Counted from the stretch's first letter, positions 35,123 through 44,914 are shown. The stretch is DNA of 64,000 bases from JAAYJM01 sp964498585 (GCA_964498585.1 CAZCHH010000007.1:1-64000); one strand, 5' to 3'. The notes: generated from the letters alone by a model not told the origin. A program made the numbers and translations.

Positions 35123-36184
35123 TTATTTTGCATACAAATTCCAAAAAGCGTATTGAATATTATTCATTAATAGTGATATTTTCTTGTCTTCAATGCTAAT
35201 TATTTCTAAATTTGCTGAAAAATCAAGCATTGCACTATTATTATATCTTGAATACAAAATTACGTTATTATCTTTAGAAAATAAAGGATTATCGCAAAAT
35301 TCACTTAGAATTCTTTTTTCTACTAAAACCTCTGGAATAGCATTTTGGTTTTTATAGTCGTATAAATAAATACTTCCGTTACTTGCTGTAAAGGCAATTA
35401 ACTTATTATCACTTGAAATTGAAGGATTTATAGCTCCTATAAAATCTATTGGTATTGAAGTTACATTTTTTTCGATTATATTGCATAAGTTAATAGAATG
35501 CAATTCACTATGAATTTCAGTAGAAAAAACAACGAATTTTGAATCAGCACTCCAATTTATGTGATATTTGCCGTTATAAACGGGAAGCTCATAATCTAAA
35601 ATATAACTATATACTTCATCGCCATTGCTGTTAGATTTTATTATTTTCAATTTAGTTGAAGTAAATTCAGAATATTTTTCAAAAAAAGCTAAATACTCAC
35701 CATTAGGAGAAAAGGAAGGGATACTGTTTGTTAAAAAACTATTGCTAACTAAATAAGAAATCTGTTCGTTGAATGGTAAAATAAATAGCTGCTGCCCATC
35801 ACCTTGGTATGAAATAAAATCTCTGTTTGGGCTTATAACTGGCTTCTGTATTTTTATTGTTGAAGATTCCCTTAGCAATAATGTCTTTTTATCTGTTTTT
35901 ATATTTTTTAAGTAAAGTTCTTTTATATTATTTTCGTTTGTTTCAAGAATAGCAAGATTCAAATCTTTTGAAGGAGCAGAGTAAATCAGCCCATCTCCGC
36001 GATGTTTTAAGTTACTGCTGCTTGGTGATAAACTGTAAATCTTACTCATTTCTGTGTTTAATGGTTTTGTATTAAAAAAAATTGTGTTCTCAAGCAAAAT
36101 TTCATTACTTGTCGGACAATTTTCACAACTTGTTATAAATATTATTATAAAAAATAATATTTTTAAAATTGTACTTTCTTTCAT
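35123..36184 (-). CDS. Beta-propeller lipoprotein (TolB/WD40-like)
   Basis: 353 residues from the ATG at 36184, chosen because it places a lipoprotein signal (hydrophobic stretch with lipobox ITSC) at the N-terminus. The rest shows TolB-like blade repeats (SPNRDFISYQGDG, SFSPNGEYLAFFEK, NWSADSKFVVFS, SISSDNKLIAFTA), each about 50-60 residues. It would be anchored in a membrane facing the periplasm. As first gene of an operon with an ECF sigma and anti-sigma-like gene, it could be a sensor or the cell-surface partner; that is inference. Confidence 0.65.
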   Translation of the reverse strand: MKESTILKILFFIIIFITSCENCPTSNEILLENTIFFNTKPLNTEMSKIYSLSPSSSNLKHRGDGLIYSAPSKDLNLAILETNENNIKELYLKNIKTDKKTLLLRESSTIKIQKPVISPNRDFISYQGDGQQLFILPFNEQISYLVSNSFLTNSIPSFSPNGEYLAFFEKYSEFTSTKLKIIKSNSNGDEVYSYILDYELPVYNGKYHINWSADSKFVVFSTEIHSELHSINLCNIIEKNVTSIPIDFIGAINPSISSDNKLIAFTASNGSIYLYDYKNQNAIPEVLVEKRILSEFCDNPLFSKDNNVILYSRYNNSAMLDFSANLEIISIEDKKISLLMNNIQYAFWNLYAK

Positions 36185-36412
36185 ATATAAAAACACATAA
36201 AACAACATTTTGTCTCAAAAATAATCAAATTTTTTTTATTTTTTTTAAAATAATTTGTTTTTTTCTGTTTTAGTTGTTTTTAATAACATAACTTTATCCC
36301 AAAATTTATACACTACATTTATCTAAATATCTAAAATATAATTTGCTTATCGTAAATTTTTTATATTTGTAATGTATATTATATATTACTTTTGAGGACT
36401 TTGTGGCTTTCA

Positions 36413-36447
36413 TAACCCAACTTGAAAATCTATGTCTGTAAGTATCT
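36413..36447. mobile_element. Solo end of the IS1634-like element
   Basis: TAACCCAACTTG and the next 23 bases equal the left end of the IS at 23658, with one difference (C for T, which here restores the perfect inverted end). It then diverges. No second end is found nearby, so it is a remnant. Confidence 0.75.
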
Positions 36448-36469
36448 GTTGCATAAAAATTTGCGTTTT

Positions 36470-36700
36470 TTAATGGGACACTACAAATTTTCTTGCTACA
36501 AATGGCATCGAACTCATCTTTAATGTCCGATATATTTCAAGAACCTCCTGCTCAGGTCTTGAACATTTTCTTACTAATATATCATTGTTTTCTTAATCCT
36601 TTACTCTTACTGATACTGCTTTCTGCGTATTAATTATTCCCAAATGATTTCCGCTCATCACAACAAAGGAAATTGTATTATTAGAACTCACATAAATGAT
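36470..36700 (-). pseudogene. Transposase C-terminal remnant
   Basis: An open stretch of about 77 codons read on the minus strand, with one internal stop (after AVSVRVKD), ending at TAA 36472-36470. It contains FVVMSGNHLGIINTQK, CSRPEQEVLEIYRTL and MPFVARKFVVSH, which look like the tail of a transposase but not that of the intact IS at 23.7 kb. It sits 22 bases inside the solo IS end, so a second, related element once stood here. Confidence 0.5.
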
Positions 36701-36728
36701 GAATTCATAATATTAAGAAATTCTTATG

Positions 36729-38963
36729 TTAAGAAAATAACCTCTTATCATCATTGCTCTTTAGTTCCCACCTATCTTCAACAGTTCTTTCGGCAATGTC
36801 TTCTAAAACGCTAAGTATTGTTTGATGTTCCGGAGTTACGCCATTTTTAAGTAATGGTAAAATATAAAGAACAATTTCATCGAAATAAGGTTTTTTTCCT
36901 TCAAGTTGCATTCTGCGTAAATAACTTATAATATAATACTTTATTCGAAGTTTTACATCAATCAAAGTTTTGAATCTTGCATTTTGTTTAATAGTATATT
37001 TGTCTTCTTCTTTATTATAATCAAAATTTTCTAGAAGAAATGGAGTCAAATCGGAGTATTCTTTCTTTAATAAATCCAAAAAGCCGAGTTCTAAGCCCTT
37101 GATAATTAACTCATCGTTAATTTGTTCTAAAGTTGCTCCATCATCTTTAGCAATAATTCCTTCAATAGTTTGCATAACAATATCAGCAATCCCCATTCCG
37201 AGATTCGCTTTCAGTATAGTCCTTGGATTTTTTACTTTTTTAAAATTAATAATTAGCTGACCGGAAAGGACTGTAAAAGGATTTTGACGTTTTTTAAAAC
37301 TTGTTTGTCCGTTTTTTTGTGGAATTGCGCCGGCATATTCAAAGCCACAGCTTTCAGCAGTATCAATTATTAGATGCCAAAATTCAGGGTCTTTATGAGC
37401 AAAAACAAAAGACATCCAGCGATTAAACTTAAGAACCCTAAACATTTCTTCAATGCTTTTTGCAATTAGCTTGTTGTATTCATCTTTGCTTTTTTGTTTT
37501 TCGCCACCCACAATAGCTTCGAGATTATAATCCTCTTCAGTTACTTCTAAATCAAGCCATGCATTCCACATAATAGATAAATCTAAATAAGGAATTTTTT
37601 TGCCATAAGGTGGGTCGGTATAAATATAATCAACACTTTCGTTCGGAAGAAAACTTAAGTCAGTAGCGCTGCCTTTTTTAACAAAAAGATTTTGATATGA
37701 TTGTTCGTCAACTTTTGTTAAAACCTCTTTTTTTCCATTATAAACGCGATAAAATTTTCGTTTAAAAACTCCTAAAGTATCTTTATATGATGGTTTAGGT
37801 GCAACTCTGTATCTATAATAATATCCAAAATGATTACCACCTCCACGTGGAGTATCGTGAAATGTTTTATTGATAATAGTTAATGTATTATAAAAAGCAA
37901 GAAGGAGCGATTTCCTAATGTTAATATTTTCAACTTTTTTTATTAATTTTTTTAGTAAAGATAATTCAACTAATTGCTTGTCAGTAAATAGTTGCTCAAT
38001 CATTCTTACGTCAGAATCTTTTGGTAAAGAAATACCTTTTGGATATTTTATTTTTTTTAGTTGACTATTAATTTGCTTTTCATTTTTAGGCTTTTCTTTT
38101 TCAAATTCGTAGCAAATTTCAAGAAACTTGTTTTCCAATTCATTTAATTCTACAGGAACAAGAACAGAATCAACCATAAAAGTAGATAAAGGATTAATGT
38201 CAATATGAATTGCTCGTCTATCAAGCATTAAAGCTTCTATTGCAGTTACGCCACTGCCTGCAAAACTATCAAGAACCAAGTCGCCAATTTTTGAAAAGTT
38301 TTTTATGTATGCATTTAAAATGTCCCAAGATTGTCTTGTGAAATAAGCATTACAACCAAAATGTCTTCTTGCTGCTTGTTTTCTTACTGGAATTTCTTTT
38401 AATTGAGGTCGATTTAAATAATCTTCTTCTGCTTTGATTTTCTTGTAATATTGCGTTTTTTCATAATCAATTACTTTACCGAGTTGAAAACTTTCCGGTG
38501 AAAGCAAATTGAATAATTTTTCCCAGTAATATTCAATTTCATCTATTGAAAATAAAAGAACGGGCTGGTTCGTGTTCGATATTCTATAAACAGCAAAGTC
38601 AATTCCATTGCAAAGAGCGAAGTAAGTAGAACGTATTTCAGGGTGCATTGCATAGCTATAAACTTGCTCTACGTTATCGCTGTTTACAATTTTTTCATTT
38701 GGTGCTTTTGCATCAAGCGTCCAGGCATAATTATTTTCAACTTTTAATAAATAATCAGGAACAAGATTTATTGGTCTTTTTTTACTGCCAGTTTTTAAAA
38801 AAGGGTGTTTTAAATTTTTACTTCTTTCAATAGTGTTGTTATTATAACCTAATGCTTTGAGAATTGGTAAAATAATAATTTCACGAACACTATCTTCTTT
38901 GAAATCAGGATTGTCCTTAATTGTATTTATTTCATAACCATTAAATAAATCTTTTTTGTTCAT
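36729..38963 (-). CDS. Nuclease-methyltransferase fusion, HsdR_N domain plus DNA methylase
   Basis: One 744-residue polypeptide with both halves of a restriction-modification activity. Residues 15-150 resemble the type I HsdR N-terminal nuclease domain: conserved start DFKEDSVREIIILPIL, then VPDYLLK (Asp 70) and WTLDAKAP (Asp 84, Lys 86), a PD-(D/E)xK site. The methylase follows with DSFAGSGVTAIEA (232-244) and TDPPYG (449-454). The last 200 residues are helical and may read the DNA target. No helicase domain or separate endonuclease is present. Type IIG-like behaviour is an inference; a methylase with a regulatory nuclease-like fold is the alternative. Confidence 0.75.
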   Translation of the reverse strand: MNKKDLFNGYEINTIKDNPDFKEDSVREIIILPILKALGYNNNTIERSKNLKHPFLKTGSKKRPINLVPDYLLKVENNYAWTLDAKAPNEKIVNSDNVEQVYSYAMHPEIRSTYFALCNGIDFAVYRISNTNQPVLLFSIDEIEYYWEKLFNLLSPESFQLGKVIDYEKTQYYKKIKAEEDYLNRPQLKEIPVRKQAARRHFGCNAYFTRQSWDILNAYIKNFSKIGDLVLDSFAGSGVTAIEALMLDRRAIHIDINPLSTFMVDSVLVPVELNELENKFLEICYEFEKEKPKNEKQINSQLKKIKYPKGISLPKDSDVRMIEQLFTDKQLVELSLLKKLIKKVENINIRKSLLLAFYNTLTIINKTFHDTPRGGGNHFGYYYRYRVAPKPSYKDTLGVFKRKFYRVYNGKKEVLTKVDEQSYQNLFVKKGSATDLSFLPNESVDYIYTDPPYGKKIPYLDLSIMWNAWLDLEVTEEDYNLEAIVGGEKQKSKDEYNKLIAKSIEEMFRVLKFNRWMSFVFAHKDPEFWHLIIDTAESCGFEYAGAIPQKNGQTSFKKRQNPFTVLSGQLIINFKKVKNPRTILKANLGMGIADIVMQTIEGIIAKDDGATLEQINDELIIKGLELGFLDLLKKEYSDLTPFLLENFDYNKEEDKYTIKQNARFKTLIDVKLRIKYYIISYLRRMQLEGKKPYFDEIVLYILPLLKNGVTPEHQTILSVLEDIAERTVEDRWELKSNDDKRLFS

Positions 38964-39210
38964 ATACAGAATCCTTTGAATTTGACATTTTTACTTATTT
39001 CTTGTGATTAATTTACTTCAAATATTTCAGTTTTATTAACAATCAAATAAATATTTTGACAAATTAATAAATATAAAGAACAAAATCAAAATACAACTTT
39101 TAATTTAAATATTTTACAAATAATTGGAAAGGTGAGTTATTAACAATGTAAGTTTTATTGTTTAGAATGGCTCATAAGCAATAAAAAAAACTACATCTTA
39201 ATAGATGTAG
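38964..39210. other. Intergenic region with a minus-strand hairpin
   Basis: AAACTACATCT (39188-39198) and AGATGTAGTTT (39203-39213) form an 11-bp stem; on the minus strand it is followed by a run of T (39182-39190 region), so it could end minus-strand transcripts. The sequence AAGGTGAGTTATTAA at 39128-39142 recurs at 39740-39754. Otherwise plain AT-rich DNA. Confidence 0.5.
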
Positions 39211-39754
39211 TTTATTAACTCACCTTACGTATTCCCCTCTTGAGAGGGGCAGGGGTGTGTTCTTTGTTTTTAATACTTAATCAATTCTGTTCAAAACTAT
39301 GATTATTCTTTAGTAAGGTTCTTATGATAATAAATTCATTTTTATCACATAAATCATAGTTTAAAAAATTACTTCGTGTTCCCAGATTTATTATTGGAAA
39401 AAGAAAAAAGAACACACCCCTGCCCCCAAGGCTGATACGTTCTTTAAAAAGTGTTAGAATTCATAATGATTTTATTCTTTTTACTCCGTAGGAGTAAAAT
39501 ATTGGTAGAAATTGCATCTATTTTTGTTTTACAACTCCGTAGGAGTTGAATATTAATCAAGATGTATTAAATATTTAACTCCTACGGAGTTACAACAATC
39601 AATTCGTTATTTTTCTACCAATATTAAATTCCTAACGGAATTTTCTTAAAAATGAAAATTGTTTCTGAATGTTATAAAAAATATTAATTATAAAGAACGT
39701 ATCAGCCCTGCTCCTGCCCCTCTCAAGAGGGAAATGCGTAAGGTGAGTTATTAA
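39211..39754. repeat. Composite inverted-repeat element (MITE-like), about 540 bp
   Basis: The ends are inverted copies: AACTCACCTTACGTATT with CCCCTCTTGAGAGGGGCAGG on the left (39218-39254) and the complementary block ending CGTAAGGTGAGTTATTAA on the right (about 39711-39754). Inside lie three ACTCC-GTA/TAC-GGAGT palindromes (39483-39495, 39533-39547, 39578-39592), paired TTGGTAG/CTACCAA segments, and inner copies of the ACACCCCTGCCCC block at 39412. No reading frame of note. It looks like a non-coding mobile element with nested copies. Confidence 0.65.
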
Positions 39755-39774
39755 TTGTTTAATGTATAAATTTA

Positions 39775-41070
39775 CTACTTTATTTCCCAGTAAATATCTT
39801 CGCGTAATTTGTCAATCCATTTTTTGAATAGTTTTTCTTGTTTATTAAGAGTAGCAAACTGCTCAAGGTCTTGATAATCTTCGTTTAAATTGGCTTTATG
39901 AGCTGGGATAGTGCGTTTTTTATAAATGATATGGTAAGACATTTTTGGGTCAGAATTATATAGGATTGGTTCAGTAATAGCACCATCTGGAATATCGCTA
40001 AGAGCATCTAAAAAATTTTTTGGTATATAATTCAAAGGAAGCTTTCCAATAAGTCCACCAAACCCCTTTGTTTCAGTTTCATCAGAAAATTGTTTTGCAA
40101 GCGATTCAAAATCACCTGTTTTTTCAAATTCTTTTTTTATAAAATTTAAAAAACTTTTAACAGAATCGATATCAGCCTCGGAAGGTCCAAACTTTAATAA
40201 AATATGCTGGGAATGCAGTGAATCTCTGTTTTTATCAATCGTTCTAATAATATGAAAGCCAAAGGGCGTTTCGACTGGGTCTGAAATTTTCCCGGTTTGC
40301 AAAGTAAAAGCAGCTTGCTCAAATTCTTTGATAAATTTTCCTTTTTCAATCCATCCGAGGTCTCCGCCATAAGCAGCTGTTCCGGGGTCTTTGCTATATC
40401 TTTTAGCGAAATCAGCGAAGTCGCCGCCATTTAGAATTGAATCTTTTATTCTCATTCCAAGCTCATAAGTTGCTTTCTTTATGTCAACACCGGTGTTAAC
40501 GTTTTTAACAATATGAAAGAGTTCCATTTTTTCTGGTACTTCAGGCATTTCGGACAAAAACTCAAGATAGTAATCCTCAACTTCCTTTGGAGAAGCTTTA
40601 ATAGAGCCAAATTCTTTCTCACGGATTTTTTCTACCATTATTTGTTTTTTCAAATCGTCGAAGTACTCAGCTTGCAGTCTTGTAATCGACATTCCATAAA
40701 CATCTTCAATGCGTTTAGTGGAGCCATAGTGTTTGACAAGATTACTAATATGATAATCCCAACGCTGCTTTACTTCATCGTCAGTAACTTCAATAGAATC
40801 TTCGAATGCCTTTGCTACGATTAGCTTTTGATTAATCATATCGTTTAATACTGCATTAAAAACTTCCTTGTCTTCCGGATTGATTTTTGAGTCTTGTTGA
40901 ACAAGGAATGCAATTTGCCCAATTACATCAGATTGCATTATCATTTCATTGCCGACCACAGCAACAATTTTATCTAAAATCTGCTGACAAAAAACTCTAT
41001 TATTAGCTAATGAAATAATTAGCAAAGCAATTATAAAAATGACTCTGAATGTAACCGTCTGATTTTTCAT
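39775..41070 (-). CDS. SurA-like periplasmic peptidyl-prolyl isomerase
   Basis: Periplasmic chaperone for outer membrane proteins. The 431-residue product has a signal peptide (1-28, ending VFCQ), a SurA N-terminal helical domain (KIVAVVGNEMIMQSDV), and two parvulin domains, the first with YSKDPGTAAYGGDLGW and TPFGFHIIR, the second with FSDETETKGFGGLIG. Length and layout match SurA. Its ATG overlaps the stop of the preceding larger parvulin gene by one base (TAATG). Confidence 0.88.
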   Translation of the reverse strand: MKNQTVTFRVIFIIALLIISLANNRVFCQQILDKIVAVVGNEMIMQSDVIGQIAFLVQQDSKINPEDKEVFNAVLNDMINQKLIVAKAFEDSIEVTDDEVKQRWDYHISNLVKHYGSTKRIEDVYGMSITRLQAEYFDDLKKQIMVEKIREKEFGSIKASPKEVEDYYLEFLSEMPEVPEKMELFHIVKNVNTGVDIKKATYELGMRIKDSILNGGDFADFAKRYSKDPGTAAYGGDLGWIEKGKFIKEFEQAAFTLQTGKISDPVETPFGFHIIRTIDKNRDSLHSQHILLKFGPSEADIDSVKSFLNFIKKEFEKTGDFESLAKQFSDETETKGFGGLIGKLPLNYIPKNFLDALSDIPDGAITEPILYNSDPKMSYHIIYKKRTIPAHKANLNEDYQDLEQFATLNKQEKLFKKWIDKLREDIYWEIK

Positions 41071-43136
41071 TATTTATTTGAACTTCTAATTTGTTTAATA
41101 ACTGAATTAACTTTTTTGTTATCAATATTAACCTTGAATTTAGATTTCAATTGCTGAAGCCATCTTTCAGTAAGTTGCTTCTGCAATATGTCCTGAACTT
41201 CAGGAGCGAAATCTGGAATTGCTTCGTCGAAAGTTTTTTGGCGTGGCCCTTCAAATTTATTAATTTTGATGATAGAATAGCCGCGTTCAAAAGGTCTTGG
41301 CGGGAGAATTGTTCCAACAGTCGGTTTTAAAGTATCAACCATTTGAGCAATTTTGCTATCTTTAGTATAACAAAGTCCCCATTTACCTTTCTTTTCTCTG
41401 TAGCCGGCTCTTTGTGTGTGCTGTTCAGCTAAAAGCTCGAAATCATCTGCATTTTGTGCTAATTTGTAAACTTCCTGAGCTGCAGAATCAGTCAGCATAT
41501 AAATTTCAGTTATGTCATAAGCCGGAGTAGTTTTATATCTGTTCTTTGTAGAATCGTAGTACGTTTTTGCTAAAGTAGTATCGAACTTTAATTTATCCCA
41601 GACTTCAATAGCTTCAACTTTAAAGAGTAAGATACCATCTCTAAATTCCTGCATTAAAGTTGCAAAATCCGGGTAATCTCTTTCCAATTCAGAAGCAATT
41701 CTCTTAAACATTGGTTCTTCAACAATTTTATTTATTCCACGTTTGAAGCCCTGGTCGTTTAAAGAAAGTCCTCTCAACTCATTTTTTGTTTTAGATAACT
41801 CAACAAATTTTTTAATGGTTGTATTTTGATTTAAGAAAGAATATAATGGTTTTTCGAACAAATCAGCTGGAATTTTGCCTACCCAAGCAGTGTCGAGATT
41901 GGTTTTTGTAGTATCAAGATTTGAAATTAATTCTGCTAAATTATTTTCATAAATTTTAAGACCAAAAGCATTTTTCAAAGAATCAAGCATATCTTTTTTG
42001 TCTAATTCTAAATAAATGCGTTTATATAGTTTTTTGATATCTTCTTTTTCTTTGTATTCATCAGGGAATTTAGTAGAATCGCGAATTATGATATGAATAC
42101 CATAATCGGTGTAAACTTTACCGGAATAAGTTCCATCGTGTAAATCGTAGAGAGCATCAACGAACTCTGGCACAAGGATTCGCCCTGATTCAGTAAAACC
42201 AGTAGAGCGGGAGTACCATTCGCCAAAATCGCCGCCATTTTTTGCACTTTGTGGGTCTTCAGAGTTTTCTTCTGCAAGTTTGGAGAAAGATGCACCTCGT
42301 TTTAAAAGGTTAAGCAAACTGTCAGCTTTTCTTGTTACAGAAAATGAATCAGTCTGAAAAGCATCAGTTAGTAGAATATGACGTGCTTTAACCAAAAGGC
42401 GCGGCTCATCTTTTAATAATTTTATAATAATATAGCCGAATTTAATATTTATTGGTTCCGGATAAACTTCACCAGCTTTTAAAGAATACACTGCATCTTC
42501 AATTTGCTTCTGAATATTTCCGGAAGTGATAAAATTATGAACAATACCACCTTTGCGTGCTGTTTCTTTATCGTCTGAAGAATCCTGAGCTAATTTATGG
42601 AAATTCGCACCGTTTTTCAGCATATATAATATATTGTTTGCCTTGTTGAAAGCAATAATCGTGTCTGCTGTTGCAGGTTTGTGAGTAATAACAATAATAG
42701 CGATTTGTTTTTCGAATTCTCTTAGCTTAAGCATTCTTTCGATAGCTGGTTCAGTAAGTTTTTTTTCATAAAAGAATGATTCAGCTAAAATTTTCTTATT
42801 AGCTTCAATATCCTGAATTATGCTTGAATCTTTGTCATAGCTTCTGCTTAAAGCATCTTGAACTTTTAAACGATAGTTTACATATAGTTCTATAAAATCT
42901 AATAGACTATCTTGAGAAATATTGTAAAGCTCTAAATCGCGCCTATTCATATTCTTTTTAAATGCTTTCTCAATATCAGCATAAGTAATCTTTTCTTTGC
43001 CGATAGTAGCAATCGCTTGATTTTTAGCATCGTTTTTTAAATTTTCTTTTTTGGCTTTTTGCTTTTGTGCAAAAGCAACATTTGCAGATAATAGAATTAT
43101 TAAAGAAAAAGCTAAGATTCTTACAATTCCGTTCAT
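41070..43136 (-). CDS. Large periplasmic parvulin-type isomerase (PpiD/SurA-like)
   Basis: 688 residues from the ATG at 43136 (AAAGGA before it; a signal peptide ending AFAQ follows), not the upstream start at 43175. Parvulin segments are seen in SSDDKETARKGGIVHNF with IKFGYIIIK, in NSEDPQSAKNGGDFGEWY with YTDYGIHIII, and a weaker third one near the C-terminus (HTQRAGYREKKGKWG). It probably helps fold outer membrane proteins together with the coupled surA-like gene. The third domain makes it longer than SurA. Confidence 0.82.
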   Translation of the reverse strand: MNGIVRILAFSLIILLSANVAFAQKQKAKKENLKNDAKNQAIATIGKEKITYADIEKAFKKNMNRRDLELYNISQDSLLDFIELYVNYRLKVQDALSRSYDKDSSIIQDIEANKKILAESFFYEKKLTEPAIERMLKLREFEKQIAIIVITHKPATADTIIAFNKANNILYMLKNGANFHKLAQDSSDDKETARKGGIVHNFITSGNIQKQIEDAVYSLKAGEVYPEPINIKFGYIIIKLLKDEPRLLVKARHILLTDAFQTDSFSVTRKADSLLNLLKRGASFSKLAEENSEDPQSAKNGGDFGEWYSRSTGFTESGRILVPEFVDALYDLHDGTYSGKVYTDYGIHIIIRDSTKFPDEYKEKEDIKKLYKRIYLELDKKDMLDSLKNAFGLKIYENNLAELISNLDTTKTNLDTAWVGKIPADLFEKPLYSFLNQNTTIKKFVELSKTKNELRGLSLNDQGFKRGINKIVEEPMFKRIASELERDYPDFATLMQEFRDGILLFKVEAIEVWDKLKFDTTLAKTYYDSTKNRYKTTPAYDITEIYMLTDSAAQEVYKLAQNADDFELLAEQHTQRAGYREKKGKWGLCYTKDSKIAQMVDTLKPTVGTILPPRPFERGYSIIKINKFEGPRQKTFDEAIPDFAPEVQDILQKQLTERWLQQLKSKFKVNIDNKKVNSVIKQIRSSNK

Positions 43137-43222
43137 TATTTTTCCTTTATAAATACTTTTAATATTATTGAACAAAATAAAAACGTTAAAATAAAAAAAA
43201 AATTGTAATTATTCATCGTTTT

Positions 43223-44914
43223 TTAACATTTCATTTTTTTTATAGACACCATTGTAATGTCATCTGATTGAGTTGTATCTTTGGAAAAACTCTTTAACTC
43301 CTCTGATATTTTAAGTAAAATCTCTTCAGATTTAAAATTTTTAACATTTTTCAATGTATCAATTAAATTCTCTTCTCCGAATTCTTCCTTTTCTAAATTT
43401 AAAGCTTCAGTAACACCATCAGTATAAAGAAGCAATAAATCGTCAGAATTGAGAGAAACATCTCCTTCAGTATAAGGAAAGGTATTATCGCTTATTCCAA
43501 GAATAATTCCTCCTTCAGATAAATATTCGATAGACCCATTTTTCCTTAAAAGAATTGGTGGATTATGCCCTGCATTTAAGTAATGAAAATTATTATTCTT
43601 TGTATTTAAAATGCCGCAAAAAAATGTAACGAATTTATCCGGACTTGTATTTTGATAAACAATCGAATTCAGGCGTTCAATTAGTTCTTTTAAACTGAAG
43701 TGTAAAGGAGAAAGCACTTTTAAAGCTGCCTGAACATTAGCCATTAGCAGTGCAGCAGGCATCCCTTTCCCAGATACGTCAGCAATAGCTATAAGAAGTT
43801 CTGTGCTTGAAATATGTATGAAATCAAAATAATCACCGCCCACATGCCTTGAAGGATAACTACAACCAACTATATCGTAATTTTCTATATTTGGATTTTT
43901 ATCCGGCAATAAGTTCTTTTGTATTTCTAAAGCGAGTTGTAGTTCTTTTTCTAATTGCTTTTTCTGGAGTTCCTGTTCGAAAAGACGTTCATTTTCTAAA
44001 GCAGACATTGCAGTATTGCCTAAAGCTTCAATAAATTGCAGATTTTCTTCAGTAAAATCTTCATTGCTCATTTTTTTACCAACTACGAGCACTCCTTTTG
44101 TTGTTCCTTGAACAATAAGCGGGGAAACTATTTTTGCATCTATTTTTTCGATTATTTCATCTATCTCCGGAATATTATTGTTCGGAATTAGTTTTGTCCG
44201 GCAGAAATGAAAAAAATAGTCTATTAATTCTTCTTTTAGTTGCTTATCAAAACGATTTATTATTACTTCTTTCTTTCCTAAATCGTTGATTAAAACGATA
44301 AGAAATCGGCTAACCATTAGCTGTCCCATCAAACGATAAGACAACAAACGGAGAATATGATTTCTTGAAAGTAAGGTGCTAAAATCCTTGCTCATCTCAA
44401 ACATTGAAGTTAAAAGCAGATTTCTTTGCTCTACATTATTTTTTGCTTCTATAAGAGATTTGCTGTTTCGAATATTTTGCAGTGCAATTGAGGTTACAGA
44501 TGCTACAATTTTTGCGTAATAAATTTCATCTTTTAATAAATTTGTATGGTCAAGAGAATCACCTAAATATATTGTAGCAAATAATTTTTCCTGATATATT
44601 ATTGGTAGGCAATATTTATAGCCGGATTCCAACAATGTCCTTTCGATTTTTTTAGTTCTCTTAAAAATTTGAAATTCATTGCACAATAAAAAAGTGATTT
44701 TATCAATACTTGCTTTTCCTTTAACTATTAACGGCTTTAATTCATTATTATCTGTATCGGGAACAAGCACTATCCCCCTTATTATTTTTAGTTTTCCCAT
44801 TAAAGATAGTAATGCTGTGCTTAAAACATGTTCTTCGCTTTGCAAACCAATTAATTTTGCACTCAAATCAATTATTGAATCTAATTTTATTGTTATTCTT
44901 TTTTTCTTGCTCAT
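43223..44914 (-). CDS. RsbU-like PP2C phosphatase with GAF domains
   Basis: 563-residue cytoplasmic signalling protein. Residues about 10-140 and 170-300 look like two GAF-type sensor domains. A short coiled coil (ELQKKQLEKELQLALEIQ) follows, then a SpoIIE/RsbU PP2C domain with HVGGDYFDF, IADVSGKGMPAALLM, LNAGHNPPIL and LYTDGVTEA, which hold the metal-binding Asp residues. Such enzymes dephosphorylate anti-sigma-antagonist proteins, but no RsbV/RsbW genes are near. TATATTTG at 44964-44971 (minus strand) may be its -7 box. Confidence 0.88.
   Translation of the reverse strand: MSKKKRITIKLDSIIDLSAKLIGLQSEEHVLSTALLSLMGKLKIIRGIVLVPDTDNNELKPLIVKGKASIDKITFLLCNEFQIFKRTKKIERTLLESGYKYCLPIIYQEKLFATIYLGDSLDHTNLLKDEIYYAKIVASVTSIALQNIRNSKSLIEAKNNVEQRNLLLTSMFEMSKDFSTLLSRNHILRLLSYRLMGQLMVSRFLIVLINDLGKKEVIINRFDKQLKEELIDYFFHFCRTKLIPNNNIPEIDEIIEKIDAKIVSPLIVQGTTKGVLVVGKKMSNEDFTEENLQFIEALGNTAMSALENERLFEQELQKKQLEKELQLALEIQKNLLPDKNPNIENYDIVGCSYPSRHVGGDYFDFIHISSTELLIAIADVSGKGMPAALLMANVQAALKVLSPLHFSLKELIERLNSIVYQNTSPDKFVTFFCGILNTKNNNFHYLNAGHNPPILLRKNGSIEYLSEGGIILGISDNTFPYTEGDVSLNSDDLLLLYTDGVTEALNLEKEEFGEENLIDTLKNVKNFKSEEILLKISEELKSFSKDTTQSDDITMVSIKKMKC

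Noticed and set aside
36221..36412. Searched for a riboswitch or RNA gene in the AT-rich stretch before the sigma operon
   Set aside because: Only T- and A-runs; no conserved core or stem series could be seen.
40513..40824. 103-codon plus-strand frame within the surA-like gene
   Set aside because: Antisense shadow of a gene with clear parvulin domains.
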